64,000 bases of DNA, from assembly GCA_028285545.1 (NCBI GenBank), contig JANQPA010000005.1, positions 1 to 64,000 on the forward strand. Reading direction: 5' to 3'. The notes below the pieces were generated by a model. It saw nothing but the letters and a program-made list of their open reading frames with translations. It had not been told where the DNA came from and searched no databases. This document shows positions 1 to 8,653 of this stretch, in pieces. The first letter of the stretch is position 1. Every line of letters begins with the position of its first letter. This stretch comes from Saprospiraceae bacterium (lineage in GTDB: Bacteria; Bacteroidota; Bacteroidia; Chitinophagales; Saprospiraceae). A program made the position numbers and the translations under genes.

Positions 1-215
1 ATTGACTTTAAAAAAATATACTTTTTGCTTTTTTATAAGTAGATACATATTATAGTAAAAACTAAAATTTTTAAAAATTTTAGTTTTTACACAACCTCAG
101 CCAATAGTTTTTCTTAATAGAGCATTTTCTAAGTCCTTAAATTTGTACTAAACCTTATGGATGTTATCCTTTGAATTTTTGGGATGCTCTATGTACTGTA
201 AAATAATGTTAATTA

Positions 216-1031
216 TTAGCTGGCCTGAAGAGCTGGTCTCCTACCTACGTCCTTTATTTGTCGAAGTTCTTTTATCAGATCTGTATTAATGGTGGTGCTA
301 AAGATATTCTGTCCCTTCCTGTCATCGTGGATCTCTAATTGCAATTCCTCAGCCCATTTCTTGGCCAAATCTCCCATGTTGCGGGCATATTGATCACCCT
401 TACCCATGGCCATTAGAAAATCAATAACTCCTGTGCGAATGGTTTCATATTTATCCAGAATTAATAACATCTGGCGCTGACTCTTACTTTGAGCATTTAT
501 ACCAATTCGTCTTAGTCGGTCTTTTAGCTTTTCAGTGGAATAGCCTAAAACGCTTTCTCGGTATTTCCACCAATTATTAGCAATCCCTCCATTAATAGAT
601 TCATATCTTTTTAGATGCTTTCGCTCACAGGTAATTTGCGAAGACATAAGACTCATTGCCTTTGCCAGTTCAAGAGCTGATAACACCTGACGCTGAGTCA
701 ACAATTCTCCATCCTCTATTTTATCTTCCATAGCAGAAAGCCATTTAGCATATTTTTGCTTGACCTTACTCTTAGAATTCAAAGAAATTAATTTAGCCAG
801 CTCAACGGATAAATAGTAATCATTCATTATGGCCTGGTCTCTTAACTTCCGTGTGGCAAAGTCCTTCATTTTCTCAGGCTTTCTAATGCCATCAGAAAAC
901 CCATATATATCTCCCAGCCATCTTTTAATATTAGCTGCGTAATGATCATTATTCAATTGTAAGGCCGCATGAAGATTTGTGGCAGTTACAACTTTTGTCC
1001 CTTTTTTACTGATAAGAACCTGAAGTTCCAT
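216..1031 (-). CDS. AntA/AntB antirepressor-like protein
   Basis: A 271-residue soluble protein. The first ~100 residues read like the AntA/AntB domain of phage antirepressors: a short N-terminal strand segment, then a VTATNLHAAL helix, a KRWLGDIYGF segment and a DYYLSVELAKLISL helix, which match the order in that family (ARELHEFL, IKRRIEKYGF, DYHLTLDMAKELA). The remaining ~170 residues are helical, basic and not recognised. In phages such proteins bind and inactivate repressors; the role here is inferred only from resemblance. There are no phage structural, integrase or lysis genes beside it. A Bacteroidota-type promoter lies directly upstream at 1053-1084. A KilA-N gene of similar origin lies 4.6 kb away on the same strand. 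The family call is moderate; it could also be a chromosomal regulator that has kept only the fold. Confidence 0.6.
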   Translation of the reverse strand: MELQVLISKKGTKVVTATNLHAALQLNNDHYAANIKRWLGDIYGFSDGIRKPEKMKDFATRKLRDQAIMNDYYLSVELAKLISLNSKSKVKQKYAKWLSAMEDKIEDGELLTQRQVLSALELAKAMSLMSSQITCERKHLKRYESINGGIANNWWKYRESVLGYSTEKLKDRLRRIGINAQSKSQRQMLLILDKYETIRTGVIDFLMAMGKGDQYARNMGDLAKKWAEELQLEIHDDRKGQNIFSTTINTDLIKELRQIKDVGRRPALQAS

Positions 1032-1336
1032 AGCTTAAACATTTTGTTGATACAAACATAATTGTTTTGTTTTAAAAAGTCAATAAATAACATAAATTGT
1101 TTTAAAAAAAGTTTTAAACCTTGCTTCCCAAACTAAATTGAGCATCAAAAAACGGGTCCAAATCATTACTATTTAATCCTTTCTATAAAGAAGGCCAATG
1201 AATTCATTGGTCTTTAAAACTATGTTTATCTTTGGGTGAAAGCTTATAATACATCAAACAATTTTATCAACTATTTGATGTTATTTTTTATAAAGCCCTT
1301 CAAACTAAAATTTTAATCACTCAAAAATGAAATCAC
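1032..1336. other. divergent intergenic region, AT-rich
   Basis: 305 bases between the divergent AntA-like gene and the S9 peptidase. It holds the minus-strand promoter at 1053-1084 and probably the plus-strand promoter of the peptidase, for which I could not pick a convincing -33/-7 pair. No conserved ORF, RNA or repeat was recognised. Confidence 0.5.
1053..1084 (-). promoter_or_regulatory. Bacteroidota sigma-A-type promoter
   Basis: On the minus strand a -33-like ATTG (complement of 1081-1084) is followed after 20 bases by TATGTTTG (complement of 1053-1060), matching the TAnnTTTG -7 consensus known for Bacteroidota housekeeping sigma factor. It ends 21 bases before the start codon of the AntA-like gene, leaving a very short leader. 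Prediction from motif only. Confidence 0.5.
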
Positions 1337-3463
1337 ATGGCTAGCAAGCAAATTACATTTTTACTCTTTTTTATGGCCATTTTTTCTCTGACCATAGCAC
1401 AAAACAGTCCTCGTTTTGGAGGATGGGCCGATGAGGAAAATTATATTCTCACTAAGGCTGATGGTGGTGAAATGGTTCTGGTAAATGCTCAATCTGGTAA
1501 GGAAAGTTCCTACGAGATGCCTAAAAAAGAACGCCTGGCTGATCAACTTCCTGTTGGAGTACAATCAAACTTCCGAAATACAAGCAATGCACCAAGTGGC
1601 GAAAAATTGATCATAAAAGAAAATGGAGATTTGTTTTTTTTCCAAAAAGGTGATAAAGCACTAAGACAATTAACAGCTACCCCTTCTGAAGAAAACAACC
1701 CTACTTTTTCTCCTGATGAAAATCATCTAGCTTATACTCGTGACCGTAACCTCTATGTCATGGACCTTAAAACCGGCTTGGAGCGTCAATTGACTTCTGA
1801 TGGAAGTGACCTGATTTATAATGGTTGGGCTTCATGGGTATATTATGAAGAGATTCTGGGCCGCAGATCCCGGTATAAAGCCTTTTACTGGTCGCCAGAT
1901 AGTAAGAAGATTGCCTTTATGCGATTTGATGACAGCCCGGTTAATGAATTCCCTATTTTTCATCACGAAGGAGAAGATATGACTCATGGCTATCTGGAAG
2001 AAACACGCTATCCAAAATCAGGTGACGATAATCCTTTTGTGGAACTAGGAATTGCTGATGTTAGCAATGGCGAAATTACCTGGGTAGACAAAAATGATGA
2101 CCTGGAATACCTGGCCTGGGTCTTCTGGACTCCTGATGCAGACAAATTGATCGTTCAGCAAATGAACAGAGACCAAAACCACCTCGTGCTTTACAGTGCC
2201 GATCCATCAAGTGGCAAACAGAAAAAAATGTATGAGGAAAAGCAAAAGGCATGGTTACAATTTTATACTCAATTCTATTTCCTAAAAGACAACAAAGGTT
2301 TTATCCTCAGAAGTGATCGCGATGGTTGGGAAAATATTTACCACCATAACATGGATGGAGAAGTGGTTAAAAAAATTACCGACTTCGACTGGCGTATTAA
2401 TAGTATTGCGGAAATTGACGAAGAAAATAATCGCATCTTTTTTAATGGTACTGGAGGCGATGGCACCGAAACCCACTTCTTTGTGATCAACATGGATGGT
2501 TCCGGGCTTAAAAAATTGACTAAAGAAGAAGGTTCCCATCGAGTTGTTCTCGCTCCCGGAGGCAATTATTTCTATGATAATTATAGTAGCCATAAGCATC
2601 CGGGAAAAATGATTGTAGGAGATACCGAGGGTAAAAAGTATCGATCGATTTTTGAAAATAAAAATAATCCAAATACTGAGGCAGGGATAACAGTTGAAAT
2701 GTTTACCATCCCTACGGAAGATGGGTTTGACTTGCCAGCGCAATGGGTTTTGCCAGCTAATTTTGATAAGAACAAAAAATATCCCATTGTTTTTACCATT
2801 TATGGAGGTCCCAATGCGGGTACAGTATATGATCGCTTTCGCAATTACAGTAATAATTATATGACTCAAAATGATATTATTGTTTTTGGTGTTGATCATC
2901 GTGCCTCTGGAAAATTTGGCAAAAAAGGATTGGATTATATGCACCGTAGCCTGGGCAAATGGGAGATGAATGATTATATCGAATCCGTAAAATGGTTGCG
3001 TGAACAAGGTTTTATTGACGAAACCAAAGTAGGGATAACCGGAGGTAGCTATGGGGGTTATATGACGGCTTTAGCTCTTACTTATGCTGCCGATTATTTT
3101 ACACATGGAGTAGCCAGAGCTTCCGTTACCGACTGGCGTCTTTATGATAATGTTTATACTGAACGATATATGGACCGCCCTATTGACAATCCGGAAGGAT
3201 ACAAATTTGGTTCAGTAATGACCCATGCTGACAAGCTTAAGGGTGAACTCTTGATAGTACATGGCACCATTGATGATAATGTGCATATGCAACAATCTAT
3301 CCAGTTGATTAGTAAGCTACAGGATCTTGGTAAAGACTTTGACATGATGGTCTATCCAGGTAACAGACATGGCTTTAGAGGTGCTAAAGCAAGGCATTCT
3401 GCTAATTTGTCAAGAAATTTCTGGACCAAACATTTTGGAGCTAAACAACAAGTAAGGCCTTAA
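1337..3463 (+). CDS. dipeptidyl peptidase IV-like S9 peptidase, secreted
   Basis: A 708-residue prolyl-oligopeptidase-family serine peptidase that removes dipeptides from peptide N termini, probably in the periplasm. Residues 1-21 form a signal peptide. Residues ~100-450 are the DPPIV-type beta propeller; it contains WVYYEEIL with Glu171-Glu172, the double-Glu motif that anchors the substrate amino terminus in DPPIV. The alpha/beta hydrolase domain follows, with nucleophile Ser571 in GGSYGGY, Asp646 in HGTIDDNVH and His678 in NRHGF. All three catalytic residues are present and length is normal. The ATG at 1337 is the first usable start; an ATG at 1326 runs into a stop after five codons. The next gene begins three bases after its stop codon, so the two are probably co-transcribed. 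Proline-specific DPPIV is the preferred call; exact specificity cannot be read. Confidence 0.93.
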   Translation: MASKQITFLLFFMAIFSLTIAQNSPRFGGWADEENYILTKADGGEMVLVNAQSGKESSYEMPKKERLADQLPVGVQSNFRNTSNAPSGEKLIIKENGDLFFFQKGDKALRQLTATPSEENNPTFSPDENHLAYTRDRNLYVMDLKTGLERQLTSDGSDLIYNGWASWVYYEEILGRRSRYKAFYWSPDSKKIAFMRFDDSPVNEFPIFHHEGEDMTHGYLEETRYPKSGDDNPFVELGIADVSNGEITWVDKNDDLEYLAWVFWTPDADKLIVQQMNRDQNHLVLYSADPSSGKQKKMYEEKQKAWLQFYTQFYFLKDNKGFILRSDRDGWENIYHHNMDGEVVKKITDFDWRINSIAEIDEENNRIFFNGTGGDGTETHFFVINMDGSGLKKLTKEEGSHRVVLAPGGNYFYDNYSSHKHPGKMIVGDTEGKKYRSIFENKNNPNTEAGITVEMFTIPTEDGFDLPAQWVLPANFDKNKKYPIVFTIYGGPNAGTVYDRFRNYSNNYMTQNDIIVFGVDHRASGKFGKKGLDYMHRSLGKWEMNDYIESVKWLREQGFIDETKVGITGGSYGGYMTALALTYAADYFTHGVARASVTDWRLYDNVYTERYMDRPIDNPEGYKFGSVMTHADKLKGELLIVHGTIDDNVHMQQSIQLISKLQDLGKDFDMMVYPGNRHGFRGAKARHSANLSRNFWTKHFGAKQQVRP

Positions 3464-3466
3464 ATT

Positions 3467-4486
3467 TTGATACGACAATCTTATAAATTAAAAGCAGGTA
3501 GCTTAGCTAATCTCAAAATGGTAAGTGAAGAGCTACCTGACCCGGCCCCTAATGAGGTGACGATATCTGTAAAGGCTATCGGTCTTAACTTTGCAGATAT
3601 CTTTGCCATCTGGGGTTTATATGCAGCCACTCCTGAAGGTATTTTTACGCCAGGTCTTGAATATTCAGGAGTGGTTGCTAAAATAGGTTCTGAGGTAATA
3701 GGCTTAAACGAAGGGGATCGAGTGATGGGTGTCACTCGTTTTGGAGCTTATACCACCCACCTCAATATTGATCATCGATATGTTGTTCCTCTACCGGAAG
3801 ATTGGGATTTTGCAGAAGGGGCCGCTTTTCTGGTACAAGTCCTTACAGCCTATTATGCATTGATTAATCTGGGTAATTTACAAGAAGGACAGACAGTGTT
3901 AATCCATAGTGGTGGTGGTGGCGTAGGTTTAATGGCCAATCGCATTGCCAAAAAGTATAATGCCTACACTATTGGAACTATTGGCCGGCCCAACAAGCAA
4001 GCTTTGCTCGAAAAAGAAGGTTATGATCGGATAATTGTGCGAAGCAAAAATTTTGAAAAGGATCTGGAACAAGCTCTGGAAGGACGAGATCTGAACCTCA
4101 TCCTGGAATGTATTGGCGGTAAAATCTTAAAAATCGGCTACAAGCAAATGGCTCCTATGGGGCGAATGATCACTTACGGCTCGGCTCGTTACGCTTCAGT
4201 GGGCAATCGCCCTAATTATTTCAAACTCCTTTATTATTATTTGACCCGCCCTAAAATAGATCCACAGACCATGACCTCTGATAATAAGTCGGTAATGGCT
4301 TTCAACCTCATTTTTCTTTTTCATCATGCTGAACTAATGCATCAAATCCTCGAAGAACTGAGGCAATTAGACTTGGAGAAACCATTTGTTGGGCACCGTT
4401 TTGATTTTGAAAAAATTAAAGAAGCTATTTTACTCTTTCAAAGTGGGAAAACGATGGGGAAGGTAGTGTTGGAAGTGGAGGATTAA
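3467..4486 (+). CDS. zinc-free MDR oxidoreductase (quinone reductase / VAT1-like)
   Basis: A 339-residue medium-chain dehydrogenase/reductase of the NAD(P)H:quinone oxidoreductase branch. The N-terminal GroES-like half contains GLNFADIFAIWGLY, characteristic of the quinone reductase/VAT1 group, and none of the structural zinc cysteines of alcohol dehydrogenases. The Rossmann half has the glycine-rich HSGGGGVG at residues 147-154 for NAD(P) binding. The only start that covers the conserved N terminus is TTG at 3467, three bases after the stop of the peptidase, which suggests translational coupling. The C-terminal sequence (VGHRFDFEKIKEA, GKTMGKVVLEV) is typical. It could reduce quinones or enones; the substrate is not determined by sequence. 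Confidence 0.85.
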   Translation: MIRQSYKLKAGSLANLKMVSEELPDPAPNEVTISVKAIGLNFADIFAIWGLYAATPEGIFTPGLEYSGVVAKIGSEVIGLNEGDRVMGVTRFGAYTTHLNIDHRYVVPLPEDWDFAEGAAFLVQVLTAYYALINLGNLQEGQTVLIHSGGGGVGLMANRIAKKYNAYTIGTIGRPNKQALLEKEGYDRIIVRSKNFEKDLEQALEGRDLNLILECIGGKILKIGYKQMAPMGRMITYGSARYASVGNRPNYFKLLYYYLTRPKIDPQTMTSDNKSVMAFNLIFLFHHAELMHQILEELRQLDLEKPFVGHRFDFEKIKEAILLFQSGKTMGKVVLEVED

Positions 4487-4498
4487 TAAAATTTAAGC

Positions 4499-4605
4499 TA
4501 CGATAAAATCTTGTGATGAGTATTGGGTAATGGGTATTGAGTATTTGATCAATATAGTTCTACGTTTTACATACTACCCGTTACTCATTACAAGATTTAA
4601 TCGTA
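4499..4605. repeat. imperfect inverted repeat, 31-base arms
   Basis: Arms at 4499-4529 and 4575-4605 are complementary at 27 of 31 positions by my count, with a 45-base loop that itself repeats the words GGGTAATGGGTATTGAGTATT. It sits between the convergent oxidoreductase and unknown gene, within an otherwise empty 300-base gap (4487-4786). It could act as a bidirectional terminator or be a small repeated element. Confidence 0.75.
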
Positions 4606-4786
4606 CAACTTGGACATATTAGAACGACCTTAATCTGGAACCAGGATCAAAATATCTTGAGATTATGAAACGCTCCAGAAAAGTCTCAGAAATCTGAGAG
4701 AGGATAATTTTGAGATTTTTTCGGCGCAACGGTTAGTGTAAAATGGGTTTTAATGCATTTTTACATATTGTTGTAAGTTGGCTTTT

Positions 4787-5401
4787 TTAAGCTATTTTTT
4801 CAATTCTTGCTCCTTTACACAATGGGTAACTGTCAACAATGTCTTGAACTCCATTTTTCATTTCTTCAAAAGATTGCGCATAGTAATAGAGAGCAGATTC
4901 TTCATTACCAGTCCAATTACGAATGACATTGTTATCAGGACTTGCTCTTTTATTTAATTCATCTGCTAAGTAATCAATATCTGCTTCCGCATATACCGCA
5001 TCAGGTAAATTTATTCCATCCAAATAAATTCCAAGACCTTCTTTTTTTCCAAACTCAATCTTTTGCCCAGTTTTCTCAATTGTCAGTTTTGAACCTTTAG
5101 GAGCCCCTAGCTCTTCCAATTTTTCAATGATTGAATTAATTTGTTCATCGTTAATCTCATCACCGTTCAACTGTATTTCAATATCACAATATTCAATTTC
5201 ACCAGTTTTCAGTTGCATTGTTCCTCCTCCTGTTACTTGTCCAATTGCATTTACTTGAATATATTCATCTAAAGGGTCTTCGTAAATTTCTCCTCTATCC
5301 AGGGGCATTACCTTATCATTGAGTGTTGCAATTATAAAGTTTCCTGATGATTGGCTTTCTTGTTCCTTTTTATCTCCAAAAAGTTTCTTTAAAAAGTTCA
5401 T
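4787..5401 (-). CDS. conserved hypothetical protein, immunity-like composition
   Basis: A 204-residue acidic cytoplasmic protein I do not recognise as a characterised family. It starts with MNFLKKLFGDKKE, a basic amphipathic start followed by a polar linker to about residue 20. Then come a strand-rich segment (FIIATLNDKVMPLDRGEIYEDPLDEYIQ), a glycine-rich turn VTGGGTMQ, and a middle part rich in Asp and Glu with an apparent alpha/beta fold (NDEQINSIIEKLEELGAP). It has one Cys pair position (C72, C196) and no signal peptide or membrane helix. Composition and size resemble many immunity proteins of polymorphic toxins, and it lies next to mobile-looking KilA-N and AntA genes, but no toxin gene is present. 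Function should be taken as unknown. Confidence 0.65.
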   Translation of the reverse strand: MNFLKKLFGDKKEQESQSSGNFIIATLNDKVMPLDRGEIYEDPLDEYIQVNAIGQVTGGGTMQLKTGEIEYCDIEIQLNGDEINDEQINSIIEKLEELGAPKGSKLTIEKTGQKIEFGKKEGLGIYLDGINLPDAVYAEADIDYLADELNKRASPDNNVIRNWTGNEESALYYYAQSFEEMKNGVQDIVDSYPLCKGARIEKIA

Positions 5402-5600
5402 TCGTTAGTTTTTAGCTTACTTACAACACCTATATATCCGGAAAAAAGTTCAGCATAGCCAGCTATATATTCAAAGTTCTTATTGATAAATAATTTGACT
5501 CATATTTCTCAAACCCACCGTTTGTCAAAACTACCTAATTTCTTCAATTTTCGAGGCAAATTTAGGGAGGGGAGTGCCAAGAATGGGAAAAGTCGCTACT

Positions 5601-6314
5601 CTAAGACTCTAGGATTACTACCGCCAATATATCCTGATGGTAGGTGCGCACTTTGCCAAACCGTTCATCATGAGCTGTGCCAGTAGGAATGCTTTGTTCA
5701 CGGCTTAACCTAGTAGCCATTTTCCCCCATTCCTTAGCTTTATGAAGAGGGCAAGCTATCTTCTTCAAGGAGCAATACCCAGCAATAGTATAATAGTTGT
5801 CATCGACGCTAGCAATTTTGGCTTCCAGTTCGTCAATTCTGCCTGCAATAAAATCAATGTCCTGTTTAACCTCCGCATTTATTTTCTCCTGTACTTCAAG
5901 TTGCTCAACAATCAGGCGCAAGCTCTTTAGAAGATTCGCTGGCTGGTATTTCTTTATTTCTGTTTTGCCACTTGTTAACAGCTCATAGATTTTATCATAT
6001 ACCCAAAGTTCAAAGCTAGGAGCAAGCCAGCCCGCAAATTTAAGAGCAAGTTTCTCATCCATCCAGGTGCCTTGAAGGCTTTCCGTAGTATCTCCTCCCT
6101 TCACAACTCTGAGTACTTCCTTAGCGATATTCAGATCTGAATATCGCTCCTCAAGTAGAGCGATAAACTCTTTTGTTTCTTTAAGTCGAAGGAAATTTCC
6201 CACTGGTTTTCCAAAAGGTTTGGCCATTTCTGTTGCATTGATCATCCTGTTGCCATCGGCAAACTCAAAAGAGATATTCTGTCCCTTGTAATCAAACTTA
6301 ACAACCTTATTCAT
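5601..6314 (-). CDS. KilA-N domain protein, phage antirepressor type
   Basis: A 237-residue protein with an N-terminal KilA-N DNA-binding domain (about residues 5-105): FADGNRMINATEMAKPFGK, then ETKEFIALL and the diagnostic GTWMDEKLALKFAGWLAPSFELWVYDKI. A coiled linker (about 125-165, EQLEVQEKINAEVKQDIDF) follows, then a C-terminal domain beginning YYTIAGYCSLKKI and ending with RFGKVRTYHQDIL, a pairing common in phage and mobile-element antirepressors of Bacteroidota. The gene stands alone, in the same orientation as the unknown gene at 4787. A TAnnTTTG-like element at 6452-6459 (minus strand) could drive it. The domain call is firm; the biological role is inferred. Confidence 0.85.
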   Translation of the reverse strand: MNKVVKFDYKGQNISFEFADGNRMINATEMAKPFGKPVGNFLRLKETKEFIALLEERYSDLNIAKEVLRVVKGGDTTESLQGTWMDEKLALKFAGWLAPSFELWVYDKIYELLTSGKTEIKKYQPANLLKSLRLIVEQLEVQEKINAEVKQDIDFIAGRIDELEAKIASVDDNYYTIAGYCSLKKIACPLHKAKEWGKMATRLSREQSIPTGTAHDERFGKVRTYHQDILAVVILES

Positions 6315-6765
6315 ATTGTTATTTTTAATTATGTATGAATCTACACATCAGCTTAAAGTCAATCATTTGCATCGCACATCTAGACTAAATGCACAAGAAT
6401 TCCATATTATGTCAAAGTAATTCCGAGAGTTGAGAAGTGTAAAAATAGAAACAAAAGTATGCGAAAATACGAAAATTAAAATTATTTGTTTCCATTTGCG
6501 TTTGTTTTTTACGAGAGACGTAAAATTTGGAAACTTTTGAAAAGATGCGTCGGAAAATGATCAGAAAACGTTGTGTTTCCGGCGTTCATGAAAACGTTTC
6601 ACAAATCTGATCAAAAGAGTTTTTTGGTATTTTTTGATTGCCAACGGTCTCGCATACATGGCGAGCGAACGTATATAGAGAGCATGACCATTGTATGCTT
6701 TGTTCCATATCCGCCTTCTTTTTATTTCGATATTTTATCAATTATTTCATTTAAGATATTACTCA
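6315..6765. other. 451-base intergenic region, no gene found
   Basis: No convincing ORF or RNA. It contains the promoter-like TACTTTTG (complement of 6452-6459) pointing to the KilA-N gene, and paired words such as TTGTTTCC and GGAAAC around 6490-6535. The sequence is AT-rich and looks like regulatory or decayed DNA upstream of a mobile-type gene. Confidence 0.4.
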
Positions 6766-6969
6766 TTAGGAAGGATGTTTTCTCATTGAAAACTTAGTTC
6801 GATCTAATCTAGGAGGCTTTTTCAAATCGAAATTATAGGCTACACTAATAAGATAGTACGCTGCCATTAATCGCTCTTCGATGGTCTTAGTTTTCCAATA
6901 ATCTAACTGATGTGAAGCTTCCTCAAAGGTTTGCATTTTAAATTTTGTTCGGTCGAGTCGAAAAGCCAT
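6766..6969 (-). CDS. small conserved protein with duplicated RLDRTKF motif
   Basis: A 67-residue cytoplasmic protein. The sequence begins MAFRLDRTKFKMQTFEEA and nearly ends RLDRTKFSMRKH, so the motif RLDRTKFxM occurs at residues 4-12 and again at 54-62, with a helical middle (DYWKTKTIEERLMAAYYLI). I recall similar small proteins as common, uncharacterised genes in Bacteroidota and cyanobacteria, often near mobile or toxin-type loci, but cannot name a Pfam family. No partner gene for it is evident here: the next features are a hemW fragment and the KilA-N gene. The duplicated motif with conserved spacing from both ends argues that this short ORF is real. Function unknown. Confidence 0.6.
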   Translation of the reverse strand: MAFRLDRTKFKMQTFEEASHQLDYWKTKTIEERLMAAYYLISVAYNFDLKKPPRLDRTKFSMRKHPS

Positions 6970-7023
6970 GTGTTTTAATGATTAATAATTGAAAGTTTTT
7001 TAAAAATCGAATGAATATACAAT

Positions 7024-7158
7024 TTATGCTTTAAACAACTCCATTGCAATACGATCCGCCAGATGTTTACCTTCTTGACTTAAGGTGTATCTGCCATCGT
7101 TTTCGACGACTTTACCTTCTTCCAAATAAATTTTCACCTCTCTTAAGAAATGTAGGCG
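7024..7158 (-). pseudogene. hemW 3'-end fragment, copy 1
   Basis: The minus-strand frame encodes HFLREVKIYLEEGKV and then LSQEGKHLADRIAMELFK before a stop. It matches the last 45 residues of HemW at 11703-12818 with 33 identities by my count, and the DNA is also clearly alignable. Upstream of about 7158 the reading frame continues with hydrophobic sequence unrelated to HemW, so this is a truncated copy of the gene's 3' end and not a gene. It lies in the same orientation as hemW, 4.5 kb away, on the far side of the uptake genes. Confidence 0.85.
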
Positions 7159-7321
7159 CAAAGCAAGAAAAAACTGCGGGAGGCTAAAAAAATATAACCA
7201 ACCATTAACGCAACACAGTTGCAATTATTAGATGTTTGCTATATTTTAAGGCTTTAATCCAGAGACAAAATTGATGAAGTACCAATATTTTCTGTATCGC
7301 CATTCAAGCAAACAATAAAGA

Positions 7322-8539
7322 TTGAAAACGCTGTTCAAGATATTAATTCTAGTAGGAACACTTAATTCCTGTAACGAAACGCGAACGACCAAAGTAGCGG
7401 AATTCGAAGATTACATCCCTGGAAAGGACTATTTCCCAAATAAGGCCGAAGTGGGATATGCTCAGAATTTTTCTGTTGAGTATTACAAAAACTACAAAGT
7501 GGTAAGAGCAAGAGTTCCGTATTCAAACACAGATTTGAATGTGGAGGAAAATGCATGGGAGACCGCTTTTACTGATATTATGGTGCTTGTGCAAAAAGGT
7601 ACACCACCACCTCCACTCATCAAAGAACTGGAGGGAGCTATCATTATAGAAGTTCCTGCTAAGACGGTCGCCGGGAATGCTGATGAAGCACCCACAAGGT
7701 TTATGGCATTGGATGCCCAAGACAAACTTGTTGGACTGGGTCTTGAAGCTGTTGCTAATCCTGAATTGAAAGCACGTATGGAAGAAGGTTCAATTTTGCC
7801 TATTGGGGCATCATGGCATTCACAACCAAACCTCGAACTACTGCTCACAATGAATCCCGGGATTACATTGTTAACAGTAGCCAACCTGAAGCAGTCCAAC
7901 GGAGTTACTAAATCCAGGGAATTGGGATTAAAAGTCGCTCCCGATTTTTCGTGGAGTGAAAGTTCTTTCCTCGCACAGCTGGAATGGATTAAATATGATG
8001 CTTTATTTTTAAATGCAGAGAATGAGGCCAATCAGTACTTTGATAAAATTAAAAGTATTTGTGATTCATTATCGTCACTTGTCAGGCATCTTGAACCGAA
8101 ACCCGAGGCGATATGGGCCTACCATAATAGGGGAGGTACCTGGAGAATTCGAGCGAATGGTTCGTTTGCACAATTAATTGAAGCGGCTGGAGGTATTAAC
8201 CCCTTTGCTGATACTCTGGCACCACCTGGGTGGGCAGAAGGGATAACCTTCCCCGATGAAATTGTCTTGGAAAGAGCGAGGAATGTAGAATACATCATGT
8301 CATTTCAAACAACCACCACCAACTGGCCCAGTGCCAATTACATGAAAACTATTCCGGCATATAGAAATGGAAACATATACCATCATCTAAAAAGATATCA
8401 GGATGATGGTGCAAGTGATTGGTACCAGTCTGCTGCAATGAGGCCCGACCTAGTTCTAATGGACCTCATCAGGTTATTCCATCCAGAAGTGCTACCCAAT
8501 CATGAACTATTCTTTCTTGATTTGATCGAAGTAAACTGA
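7322..8539 (+). CDS. metal-complex ABC substrate-binding lipoprotein (BtuF/FecB fold)
   Basis: A 405-residue periplasmic binding protein of the family that carries iron-siderophore, haem or cobalamin complexes. The TTG at 7322 gives a lipoprotein signal ending LNSC, with Cys17 as the lipidation site. The body shows the two-lobed helical-backbone arrangement: first lobe to about residue 215 (GLGLEAVANPEL, HSQPNLELLLTMNPGITLL), a linking helix, and second lobe with GTWRIRANGSFAQLIEAAGG and the C-terminal MRPDLVLMDLIRLFHPE that is typical of Bacteroidota members. No permease or ATPase lies nearby, but a TonB receptor is convergent 300 bases downstream. It probably hands a metal complex from that receptor to a transporter encoded elsewhere. 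Substrate (siderophore, haem or B12) cannot be decided. Confidence 0.85.
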   Translation: MKTLFKILILVGTLNSCNETRTTKVAEFEDYIPGKDYFPNKAEVGYAQNFSVEYYKNYKVVRARVPYSNTDLNVEENAWETAFTDIMVLVQKGTPPPPLIKELEGAIIIEVPAKTVAGNADEAPTRFMALDAQDKLVGLGLEAVANPELKARMEEGSILPIGASWHSQPNLELLLTMNPGITLLTVANLKQSNGVTKSRELGLKVAPDFSWSESSFLAQLEWIKYDALFLNAENEANQYFDKIKSICDSLSSLVRHLEPKPEAIWAYHNRGGTWRIRANGSFAQLIEAAGGINPFADTLAPPGWAEGITFPDEIVLERARNVEYIMSFQTTTTNWPSANYMKTIPAYRNGNIYHHLKRYQDDGASDWYQSAAMRPDLVLMDLIRLFHPEVLPNHELFFLDLIEVN

Positions 8540-8653
8540 CTTATGCTGTTCGAGATATTCCGAAAAGCATATCAAAAGTTGGCATTCCAAATTCAAACAA
8601 AAGATTTTGCAAATCTGCCATAATTCTCTTTGGTCCGATTTACCCATATATCC

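Noticed and set aside
2282-3007. 241-codon minus-strand frame inside the S9 peptidase gene
   Set aside because: Lies fully opposite a gene with an intact catalytic triad and has no recognisable domain; a reading-frame shadow.
7158-7224. N-terminal part of the 66-codon frame that carries hemW copy 1
   Set aside because: Hydrophobic sequence unrelated to HemW, no start context and no homologue recognised; only the tail is meaningful.
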